From a virus: 38,486 nt of DNA. The DNA lies in the IMG/VR virus record IMGVR_UViG_3300036785_000326, positions 1 to 38,486 of that record. One strand, given 5' to 3'. Below, in pieces: positions 6,300 to 12,192 of this stretch. The stretch's first letter is position 1; every line of letters begins with the position of its first letter. The notes below the pieces were generated by a model. That model saw only the letters and a list, made by a program, of their open reading frames with translations, did no database searches and was not told where the DNA came from. Both the position numbers and the translations under genes were made by a program.

Positions 6300-6409
6300 A
6301 CACCCGCCTCCGTTCATTGCGGCGCTGGCTGCCGCAGGACGTGATCGACTGGATACTGATCGCCATTGCGCTGCTGTCGCTCAACCAACTGCTGAGCCTG
6401 CTGCCATGA
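6296..6409 (+). CDS. Single-span small membrane protein
   Basis: 37 residues: a basic N-terminus (MNTRLRSLRRWLP) followed by one hydrophobic segment (about 17-36, DWILIAIALLSLNQLLSLLP). Short for routine gene callers, but ATGA overlaps at both ends (6296 and 6406) argue that it is translated. Positive-inside rule predicts N-in. Role unknown. Confidence 0.55.
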   Translation: MNTRLRSLRRWLPQDVIDWILIAIALLSLNQLLSLLP

Positions 6410-6681
6410 CCCCGCACTACCGCCCGGAGCGTGACGTGGTGCTGTGCGCTGGGTCTCGGCAGCCGCGCGACCGCTGCACCCAAGACGGCGCGCAGGCGCT
6501 GGCGTGGCAGTTGGACGCGTGGTGGCACGATCGCGGCTACCTCACCGTCAGGCACTGGGTCGAGCGGGTGCGGCTGCCGAAGGTGTCGCGGGTGACCGAC
6601 AGCGAGGACGGCGTGGCCGGGCTGTGGGTGGTGCGGTCCAACCTGGTGGCCGGCATGCCGCCACAGAAGGGGGCGCTATGA
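6406..6681 (+). CDS. Hypothetical early protein
   Basis: 91 residues from the ATG at 6406 that overlaps the preceding stop. Contains RDRCTQDGAQALAWQLDAWW and HWVERVRLPKVSRVTDSEDG, giving a mixed helix/strand domain rich in Trp and Arg. Not recognised. It ends QKGAL, and the separate downstream gene at 6840-7250 also ends GGAL followed by the same GCGCTATGA junction. Confidence 0.6.
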   Translation: MTPHYRPERDVVLCAGSRQPRDRCTQDGAQALAWQLDAWWHDRGYLTVRHWVERVRLPKVSRVTDSEDGVAGLWVVRSNLVAGMPPQKGAL

Positions 6682-6715
6682 CCTTCCATTCGATGCGAAT
6701 CAGGAGCACAAACGA

Positions 6716-6741
6716 AATGCCGCCCCGGCAAGGGCGGCATT
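6716..6741. terminator. Strong hairpin, terminator-like
   Basis: AATGCCGCCC (6716-6725), a 6-base loop CGGCAA and GGGCGGCATT (6732-6741) form a perfect 10-bp stem. The downstream tract (GTAACCGTTTC) is only weakly T-rich, so it may be a partial or bidirectional terminator. It separates the overlapping early genes that end at 6681 from the gene starting at 6840. Confidence 0.55.
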
Positions 6742-6839
6742 GTAACCGTTTCAACCGGCTGCTCGAGGCAGCGCGAGATAGGGCGACTTCCATCCCCTGT
6801 TTTGCACACCTCGAGCGCCGAAGCAAGAGAGGTGTGTCT

Positions 6840-7250
6840 ATGACCAAAGACGTATACGACCCGAATCCGAAGCGGAAACCCATCAACCGGCTGACTGCCA
6901 TTGTGGTCAGCAGGGGCGAGAGATGGAAGCCACGCAAGCAGTTGTACCAGTCGTGGTTTGCGTGGCGGGACGTTCCTATTCCGGTCCTCCCGTATCCTGT
7001 TGGTTCGGCTGGCGGCCAAGGAATGGAAATCGGTTTCCGGGCTGGTCGGCTTGTCGTCGTAGGTTATGGCGGCAGTAGCAGCGATGGCGCGAAGTGGGTA
7101 GTTCGCTGTGACTGTGGGGCGTATGGCCACCAAAAGGCTCGATGGTTGCGTTCAGAAGCGGCGAAAGAGCGGGCGGCCTGCCCGGCCTGCGATCACCTAA
7201 TCGAGTTGAAGTCGGGGCGTTACTTCTCCAGCGATGGTGGCGCGCTATGA
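6840..7250 (+). CDS. Zinc-ribbon protein of homing-associated type
   Basis: 136 residues from the ATG at 6840, which has a good AGAGAGG ribosome site. An ATG at 6678 would add 54 residues, but that extension is Arg-rich, spans the hairpin at 6716-6741 and looks non-coding. The C-terminal half has FRAGRLVVVGYGG, KWVVRCDCGAYG and ACPACD, the pattern of small beta/zinc-ribbon phage proteins that often accompany HNH or AP2 domains. No nuclease residues are evident. The end overlaps the replication gene as ATGA. Function unknown. Confidence 0.6.
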   Translation: MTKDVYDPNPKRKPINRLTAIVVSRGERWKPRKQLYQSWFAWRDVPIPVLPYPVGSAGGQGMEIGFRAGRLVVVGYGGSSSDGAKWVVRCDCGAYGHQKARWLRSEAAKERAACPACDHLIELKSGRYFSSDGGAL

Positions 7251-8320
7251 GCCACGCGAACGGTTATCGCTGGTCTAAATTCTGGTGGCAGGACTGGTCG
7301 AGCGACGCGGCGCTTCGGGCGTGCAGCCTGGCCGCGCAGGGCCTGTGGATGCGGCTGCTGTGCATCATGCACGAGGCGACGCCACGGGGTTACCTACTGC
7401 TGGACGGCGAGCCGCCGACCGCCAAACAGCTGGCCGCGATCACCGGGGCGACGCTCAAGGAACTTGCCACATTGCTCGCTGAACTGCGGGCGGCCCGCGT
7501 CTACAGCATCGACGGCGGCGGTTGGATTTATAGCCGCCGGATGGTCAAGGACACCCAGGCTTCGGAGAAGGGGCGCGAGACCGGGAGACTCGGTGGGAAC
7601 CCAAACCTCATCAATGGGGAGATAGCCAAGGAGGATAGGAAGCCCCGTTTCCGAAGGGTCGACCACCCTCGCCGGGTGGAACGGGTGTTTGAGAAGAGCG
7701 ACGGCAGGTGCCATTGGTGCAACGCACCATTGGCCTGGGACGAGTTCCACGTCGACCATGTGATTGCAATCAGAGATGGTGGAGGCAACGACGAGTCGAA
7801 CCTTGTCGCGGCCTGTCCACCCTGTAACGGAAAGCGTGCTGTGGGGTTAACCACTACCGCAACCCCACCCACAACCGAACCGTTAACCCCGTCCGCAACG
7901 GTAGAGTTAACCCCGTCCCACAACCCAGAATCAGACTCAGAGGTACAGTCAGAGCCAGATAAGGAAGAAAGAAAGGTACTTAAATTACCTACTTTAGAGA
8001 AGAAACTCGCGCGAGCGCGCACGGAAAACCCGTCGCCCGACAGCCTCTCGGAGCTCATGGCCGAGGCAAAAATCCCGCAGCCGGAGGGCAAGCTCGACCC
8101 CAACGCCATCACCGCAGCGCACGTCCGCCGGGTCACCAAAGCATGCACCATGAGCATCCCATACGGTGAGGTGCGTTCGGTGGAGGCCCAGATCGATGCT
8201 ATGCGAGACGCACAACCGGCGGCTGTAGGCGCTGAGGTCACCATGGGCCTCAAGTGGAGGCCGGTGGAGCCGGTCCGCTCCGTCGCTGAGCAGCTGGCGT
8301 GGCTGGCGGCCAACCCATGA
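7247..8320 (+). CDS. Replication initiator-like protein with embedded HNH domain
   Basis: 357 residues, started at the ATGA overlap (7247). Residues 8-105 (WSKFWWQDWSSDAALRACS..., then TAKQLAAITGATLKELATLL and YSRRMVKD) are the winged-helix domain of phage replisome-organiser proteins. Residues about 136-198 are a complete HNH nuclease: CHWC (155, 158), HVDH (168-171), N185, CPPCN (190-194). The linker 200-245 is Thr/Pro/Glu-rich and is encoded by 24-bp repeats, probably iterons. The C-terminal region (about 250-357) is helical and may recruit host helicase or loader. HNH within this family's linker is unusual. The role in initiation is inferred from family and the origin-like DNA. Confidence 0.7.
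   Translation: MSHANGYRWSKFWWQDWSSDAALRACSLAAQGLWMRLLCIMHEATPRGYLLLDGEPPTAKQLAAITGATLKELATLLAELRAARVYSIDGGGWIYSRRMVKDTQASEKGRETGRLGGNPNLINGEIAKEDRKPRFRRVDHPRRVERVFEKSDGRCHWCNAPLAWDEFHVDHVIAIRDGGGNDESNLVAACPPCNGKRAVGLTTTATPPTTEPLTPSATVELTPSHNPESDSEVQSEPDKEERKVLKLPTLEKKLARARTENPSPDSLSELMAEAKIPQPEGKLDPNAITAAHVRRVTKACTMSIPYGEVRSVEAQIDAMRDAQPAAVGAEVTMGLKWRPVEPVRSVAEQLAWLAANP
7846..8005. promoter_or_regulatory. Putative replication origin: iterons plus AT-rich tract
   Basis: Three tandem 24-bp units occupy 7858-7881, 7882-7905 and 7906-7929. The last two share GTTAACCCCGTCC exactly, and a half unit GTTAACC sits at 7846-7852. They are followed by an AT- and purine-rich segment (about 7950-8005: aaggaagaaagaaagg, ttaaattacct) that stands out in a GC-rich genome. 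Iterons plus an AT-rich unwinding region inside the initiator gene is the lambdoid O/ori arrangement. The call is by pattern, with no experimental evidence. Confidence 0.6.
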
Positions 8321-8550
8321 CCACCCTCGCCGATGCCGTCCACGACATGGACGCACACGCCCACGCCGTGCTCGCCACACTGCCGGATCAGATCGAGCAG
8401 GCGCTCGCCGTCATGGGCTACGCCATGTCCCTGCTCATGCACGGCATCGAACCCGAGCACCGCCTCGAGGCCGCACGCAACTGGGTGCTGGTGCTCCTCA
8501 ACACCGTCCACCGCGGCATCGAGGACCAACTCGATGCGACCAAGCACTGA
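8317..8550 (+). CDS. Small helical hypothetical protein
   Basis: 77 residues from the ATG at 8317, overlapping the stop of the replication gene. Nearly all helix: MTTLADAVHDMDAHAHAVLA, then QIEQALAVMGYAMSLLMHGI and NWVLVLLNTVHRGIEDQL. Amphipathic rather than clearly membrane-spanning. No known family. The stop shares a base with the next ATG (TGATG). Confidence 0.6.
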   Translation: MTTLADAVHDMDAHAHAVLATLPDQIEQALAVMGYAMSLLMHGIEPEHRLEAARNWVLVLLNTVHRGIEDQLDATKH

Positions 8551-8741
8551 TGCGCATTCTCCGCATGCCCGTCCGCTGCCTGAGCTGCGGCCACACCTGG
8601 AACGCCGAAACCGTGACCGACGCCCACTTCCGCATCGTCATCGCCTCCTGGAAGGCGCTGCACTGCCCGAACCCCGCATGCCGCGCCGACTGGCGCAGGC
8701 TGGCGTTCGTGACCACACCCCCGGATGATCCCGGTGCTTGA
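8550..8741 (+). CDS. Small zinc-ribbon protein
   Basis: 63 residues with CLSCGHTWNAE (about 10-20) and CPNPACRADW (about 39-48), two Cys pairs spaced like a rubredoxin-type or translation-factor zinc ribbon. Starts in a TGATG junction and overlaps the NusG-like gene by 17 bases. Small ribbons upstream of transcription regulators are common in phages. A role in transcription is possible but not shown. Confidence 0.6.
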   Translation: MRILRMPVRCLSCGHTWNAETVTDAHFRIVIASWKALHCPNPACRADWRRLAFVTTPPDDPGA

Positions 8742-9333
8742 CGGCGGCCACAACCAGGATTTACCTGCCCGCCACGAGCTACGCGGCCAGCCTCGATCGG
8801 CCGCCACGCCGTGCGGGACGCATCCAGACGGGCGAGACTGGAGCGTCGTCCACACCAACCCAAATGCCGAAACGTGGGCAGCCGCCAACCTCCAGCGGCG
8901 CGGCTTTGTGACGTTCCTTCCCGAAACAACCGTCCGACGCCGCGACCGCGCCTCTCACCGCCGCTTCCTCACTGCCTGCGTCCCGCTGTTCCCGCGTTAC
9001 TGCTTCGTCATGCTCGCGCCAGACTGGCCAGCCATCGCCCGAACCGCAGGCGTTCACGCCCTGCTCATGACCGACGGCAAGCCAAGCATCGTCGCTGAGG
9101 CCGATTTCCGGGCCGTACAGGCCGCCGTGGCTTCGGCCGCTACCCAACCACCGGAAACCGCGTTCTGGCCGCCTGGCACCCCTTGCAGCCTCGCCGTCGG
9201 GCCATTCCAGGGCATGGACGCCGTCGTGCTCTCGGTTCACCGCAACATCGCCAGCGTGGGCATCATGTGCATGGGCGCACTGCGCTCCGTCTCGGTCGAT
9301 GTCGCGTGCTTGATGGAGCGCAGCCTGCCGTGA
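8725..9333 (+). CDS. NusG/RfaH-like transcription antiterminator
   Basis: 202 residues. Residues 39-135 match the NGN domain: WSVVHTNPNAETWAAANLQRRG, a variable basic stretch, then VPLFPRYCFVML, the hallmark core of NusG/RfaH. Residues about 150-195 resemble a KOW domain (PGTPCSLAVGPFQGMDAVVLSV). A 38-residue N-terminal extension is unassigned. NusG paralogues bind RNA polymerase and suppress pausing or termination. Located at the end of the early genes and directly before packaging genes, it could serve the role of lambda Q. The 3' end has been altered: a 24-bp segment of the gene (9285-9308) is repeated at 9455-9478. Confidence 0.75.
   Translation: MIPVLDGGHNQDLPARHELRGQPRSAATPCGTHPDGRDWSVVHTNPNAETWAAANLQRRGFVTFLPETTVRRRDRASHRRFLTACVPLFPRYCFVMLAPDWPAIARTAGVHALLMTDGKPSIVAEADFRAVQAAVASAATQPPETAFWPPGTPCSLAVGPFQGMDAVVLSVHRNIASVGIMCMGALRSVSVDVACLMERSLP
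9285..9308 (+). repeat. 24-bp direct repeat, copy 1 (3' end of NusG-like gene)
   Basis: Identical to 9455-9478. In this copy it encodes SVSVDVAC of the NusG-like protein. The distance between copies is 170 bases. The pair brackets a 146-base spacer, suggesting an insertion or tandem duplication at the end of the gene. Confidence 0.9.
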
Positions 9334-9454
9334 TAAGCTACCCACGCATACGCTCCCCAGGTTCGGTAGAGTTGGGAGCCCAGGCCCGCTGTTGCATAGG
9401 CCCTCTCAGGGCGGGTTGGTTAGAGGGGCAGGCCGAACCGTCGTTGCTCCAGCA
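9309..9454. other. 146-bp inserted spacer, structured
   Basis: No convincing coding frame beyond the last eight NusG-like codons. It holds potential helices: GCCCT-CTC-AGGGC, CCCTCT with AGAGGG, and CCCGC with GCGGG around 9390-9430. A stretch resembling a tRNA D-arm (GGTTGGTTAGAGG) is present, but acceptor and T-arms do not form. It could be a small RNA, an antitermination recognition site or a decayed insertion. Confidence 0.4.
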
Positions 9455-9478
9455 CTCCGTCTCGGTCGATGTCGCGTG
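9455..9478 (+). repeat. 24-bp direct repeat, copy 2
   Basis: Second copy. Read in its own frame, it continues SVSVDVACLTTRGD and stops at 9498-9500, in a TGATG junction with the next gene. This looks like the ancestral 3' end of the NusG-like gene, now detached by the intervening DNA. Confidence 0.9.
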
Positions 9479-9499
9479 TCTCACCACACGAGGTGATTG

Positions 9500-9691
9500 A
9501 TGCCCAAAATCCTCGATGAAACCGTAAGGCGCCTCGCCGCTCGCGGCCTCCCAAAAGCATCACAATGGCCCATCGCTGTTGCAGCGCAGCAACGCGCAGG
9601 AAACATTAAGAAAGGCTCGCTAAAGCCTACAAAACAAGGCGTCTCACGCGGCCAAATGTCTCGCGCACAGAGACAAAAGAGCCCGCCGTGA
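9500..9691 (+). CDS. Small basic hypothetical protein
   Basis: 63 residues, started at the ATG at 9500 in a TGATG junction, with AGGTG as ribosome site. Begins with a short helix (MPKILDETVRRLAARGL) and continues as a strongly basic Lys/Arg/Gln/Ser-rich chain, probably disordered and nucleic-acid binding. Resembles small proteins found before terminase genes. Not assigned. Confidence 0.55.
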   Translation: MPKILDETVRRLAARGLPKASQWPIAVAAQQRAGNIKKGSLKPTKQGVSRGQMSRAQRQKSPP

Positions 9692-9713
9692 TGAAACCAC
9701 AGAGTGTCGTTCT

Positions 9714-10073
9714 GTGTCGTCGTCGTCTCAACTCGCCGGGTTAAACCGCGCCGGCCGCCGTGCGGGCGTGCCTAATCGCTTCACAGGCTCGATCAAGGAG
9801 ATGGTCGAGAAAGCGCTGCATAAGGCCGGGGGTGTCAACTACCTCGCACGGCAGGCCGAGAAAAACCCCGCGGCGTTCATGGGCCTCGTTGGCAAGATCC
9901 TGCCATTGCAACTCGCCGCCGGCGATGGATCGTCACCAGTGCAACTACATCTGCTCGCCGCCATCGCCATCAGCGCCGAACTCGCACAGTGCCAGGCTGA
10001 GCCGCAAACCATCGACGCCGAACAGCAGCCATTGCCCGCCAACTTGCTCGATGCGCCAACGCCCACGGAATGA
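9714..10073 (+). CDS. Terminase-associated protein, small-terminase candidate
   Basis: 119 residues from a GTG at 9714. The conserved block GRRAGVPNRFTGSIKEMVEKAL, then GGVNYLARQAEKNPAAFMGL and VGKILPLQL, is widespread in phages immediately upstream of large terminase genes. The C-terminal 45 residues are Gln/Ala-rich. An ATG at 9691 forms the usual overlap with the previous stop but runs out of frame after 17 codons, so start placement is uncertain. A small-terminase role is inferred from position and this recurrent family. Confidence 0.6.
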   Translation: MSSSSQLAGLNRAGRRAGVPNRFTGSIKEMVEKALHKAGGVNYLARQAEKNPAAFMGLVGKILPLQLAAGDGSSPVQLHLLAAIAISAELAQCQAEPQTIDAEQQPLPANLLDAPTPTE

Positions 10074-10076
10074 CCG

Positions 10077-10526
10077 TTGACCTACAAATATATATACAAC
10101 CCCGAACTTGCGAACTTCATCAATGGCCCATACGAAGATGAGAAAGCGAAGTTTGAGCGCGCACTGGCAATGACGGCCGAGCAGCGCAAGCAATGGCGCA
10201 AACAATGGCGGGACGTCGTGCGGTTGCGCAAAACCCACACGCAGAAGGCTACGGCCGCAGCGCTCGGCGTATCCATTGCACGATTGCTTACCATCATGTC
10301 GTATCCTGCTATTAGCGAAACCAAGCTGCGTGCCTATGCACGCGAGGAAAGGCGGCGCAACAAAGACTTCGCGGCCCAGCGCGCAGAGCTAGATGCAAAA
10401 CGCCGCGAGATGGATGCAGAGAGCGCGCACGAGATTGCCGCCAACGCGATGGTGTGCCTCATTGATGCGTTGGAGGAGATGCGGCCATACACTGACATCG
10501 GCCCGCAGCCAACGCCAGTGGAATGA
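10077..10526 (+). CDS. Hypothetical DNA-binding protein upstream of large terminase
   Basis: 149 residues from a TTG at 10077. An ATG at 10070 overlaps the previous stop but closes after 23 codons. The middle contains THTQKATAAALGVSIARLL, a likely helix-turn-helix, followed by a long Arg/Glu/Ala coiled coil (about 85-125). HTH plus oligomerising helices is the architecture of small terminase subunits, so this is the second candidate for that role. An AT-rich tract (10081-10098) lies within its 5' end. The family is not recognised directly. Confidence 0.55.
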   Translation: MTYKYIYNPELANFINGPYEDEKAKFERALAMTAEQRKQWRKQWRDVVRLRKTHTQKATAAALGVSIARLLTIMSYPAISETKLRAYAREERRRNKDFAAQRAELDAKRREMDAESAHEIAANAMVCLIDALEEMRPYTDIGPQPTPVE

Positions 10527-12019
10527 CCCTCACACTCAACCACGCCGCCGAGCCGGCCAAGTCGCGCGCCCCGATCGACACCGAGACTGCGCCGCTCGGT
10601 TGGGCCGAAGCGATCGCCAACTCGCCCAATCCGTTCCACGTCGCTATCGGCCGCTATGCCCGCGCACCCATCGCGTTCGTGCGCGAAGTGCTGCAGGCAG
10701 AACCGGACCCGTGGCAACTCGAAGCATTACGCGCACTGGCCAGAGGTCACACCAGACTCGCCATCCGCAGCGGCCACGGTGTCGGCAAGAGTTGCTTGGC
10801 CGCGTGGGTTATCTGCTGGTTCGCCAACACGCACGCACCGTTCAAATGCGCCATCACCGCGCCAAGTGCCCCCCAGCTGTTCGATGTGCTCGTGCCGGAG
10901 ACGCACAAATGGTTCAACCAACTCCCCGAGAGTTGGCGCACGCTCTGGGATATCACCGCCGATCACATCAAACTCAAGGGCAACAACGAGTGCTTCATAA
11001 CCGCGCGCACCAGCAGAGCAGACCAGCCCGAGGCCATGGCCGGTCTGCACTCCAGCAATATCCTGCTGGTGGCCGACGAGGCGTCCGGCATCGACGAAGC
11101 GGTGTATGAGGCGGCGTCAGGCTCCATGAGCAGCGCCGGCGCCATCACGCTGCTGATCGGCAACCCGACGCGCAATACCGGGTTCTTCTGGCGGGTCCAT
11201 ACGCTGGAGCGCGACCGCTGGCACTGCATGACCGTCTCCAGCGCCGCGTCAAAGCGGGTCACCCCAGACTACATCGACGAAATGGCGCGCCGCTACGGCG
11301 AGAACAGCAACGCCTATCGCGTGCGTGTGCTCGGCCAGTTCCCGAGTGCAGACGATGACAGCTTCATTGCTGCCGAACTGGTGGATACCGCGATGGGTCG
11401 CGACGTGCCGCTCGATGCAACCGCGCCCGAGCTCTGGGGACTGGACTGCGCGCGCTTCGGCAACGACGCCTCGTGCCTCGTCAAGCGCAAGGGCTACGTG
11501 GTCACCGAGATGCCGCGGCGCTGGCGTGGCTTCGACACCATGGCGGTCGCCGGTGCGGTCAAGGCCGAATACGATCTGGCAGGCAGCAAGCCGAAGCTGA
11601 TCGTGATCGACAGCATCGGCGTCGGTGCCGGTGTGGTCGACCGGCTGCATGAGCAGGGCCTGCCCATCCTTGGCATCAACGTCGGTGAGCAGTCATCCAC
11701 CAAAGAACGGTTCATGCGGCTGCGCGACGAGTTGTGGCACCGGGTCCGCGAGTGGCTGCAGAGCCGCCGCGTCCGGCTGCCACGCGACGAGCAACTGCGC
11801 GATGACCTGGTGGCGCCGAAGTATGTGTTTACCTCCGACGGCAAGCTGAAGATCGAGGACAAGCAGAGCATGCGGATGCGCGGCCTGCCGAGCCCGGACG
11901 CGGCCGATGCGCTGATGCTGACGCTGGCAGAGCACGGGATGATGGTGGCGAGCGAGCAGAACAGCGGCCTGTTCGATCCGAACCCAGTCATGCCACCCAT
12001 GGTGGAGATGGAGATTTGA
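10523..12019 (+). CDS. terL: Terminase large subunit
   Basis: 498 residues, about the usual size. ATPase domain: Walker A SGHGVGKS (83-90), Walker B ILLVADEA (180-187), followed by the coupling segment LLIGNPTRNTG (about 210-220). RNase H-like nuclease: D308 in LWGLDCARFG, D363 in IVIDSIG and D459/D462 near SPDAADALM. It translocates DNA into the prohead and cuts the concatemer. The ATG overlaps the upstream TGA. The following TTG overlaps its own TGA. Phylogenetic placement would indicate cos or headful packaging; I cannot tell from sequence alone. Confidence 0.95.
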   Translation: MTLTLNHAAEPAKSRAPIDTETAPLGWAEAIANSPNPFHVAIGRYARAPIAFVREVLQAEPDPWQLEALRALARGHTRLAIRSGHGVGKSCLAAWVICWFANTHAPFKCAITAPSAPQLFDVLVPETHKWFNQLPESWRTLWDITADHIKLKGNNECFITARTSRADQPEAMAGLHSSNILLVADEASGIDEAVYEAASGSMSSAGAITLLIGNPTRNTGFFWRVHTLERDRWHCMTVSSAASKRVTPDYIDEMARRYGENSNAYRVRVLGQFPSADDDSFIAAELVDTAMGRDVPLDATAPELWGLDCARFGNDASCLVKRKGYVVTEMPRRWRGFDTMAVAGAVKAEYDLAGSKPKLIVIDSIGVGAGVVDRLHEQGLPILGINVGEQSSTKERFMRLRDELWHRVREWLQSRRVRLPRDEQLRDDLVAPKYVFTSDGKLKIEDKQSMRMRGLPSPDAADALMLTLAEHGMMVASEQNSGLFDPNPVMPPMVEMEI

Positions 12020-12192
12020 GCCCGCTCGGCCTGATTCTGATCGTGCTGTTGATCCTGCTGCTATTCGGCGGCGGCTGGGGTTGGCGCGGCGGCTATTACG
12101 GCACCTATCCGTATTACGGCTATGGCATCGGCGGCCTGGGCATCGTCGTGCTCGTGCTGCTGATCCTGCTGCTGTTCGGGTGGTGGCGATGA
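12016..12192 (+). CDS. DUF3309-like small membrane protein
   Basis: 58 residues from a TTG overlapping the terminase stop (TTGA). Two near-identical hydrophobic segments, LGLILIVLLILLLFGG and LGIVVLVLLILLLFG, flank a Gly/Tyr/Trp loop. This is the pattern of DUF3309 proteins common in alphaproteobacteria. The portal ATG overlaps its TGA. Too short for many gene callers. A membrane role between terminase and portal is puzzling; it could be an early lysis or membrane-remodelling factor, or a host gene pickup. Confidence 0.65.
   Translation: MSPLGLILIVLLILLLFGGGWGWRGGYYGTYPYYGYGIGGLGIVVLVLLILLLFGWWR

Noticed and set aside
6678-6839. Upstream extension of the zinc-ribbon gene from the ATG at 6678
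   Set aside because: The extension covers a 10-bp terminator-like hairpin and reads as Arg-rich non-coding sequence, while the ATG at 6840 has a good ribosome site.
9385-9455. tRNA-like segment (GGTTGGTTAGAGG and GAACC)
   Set aside because: Only a D-arm-like part is present; acceptor, anticodon and T stems cannot be formed together.
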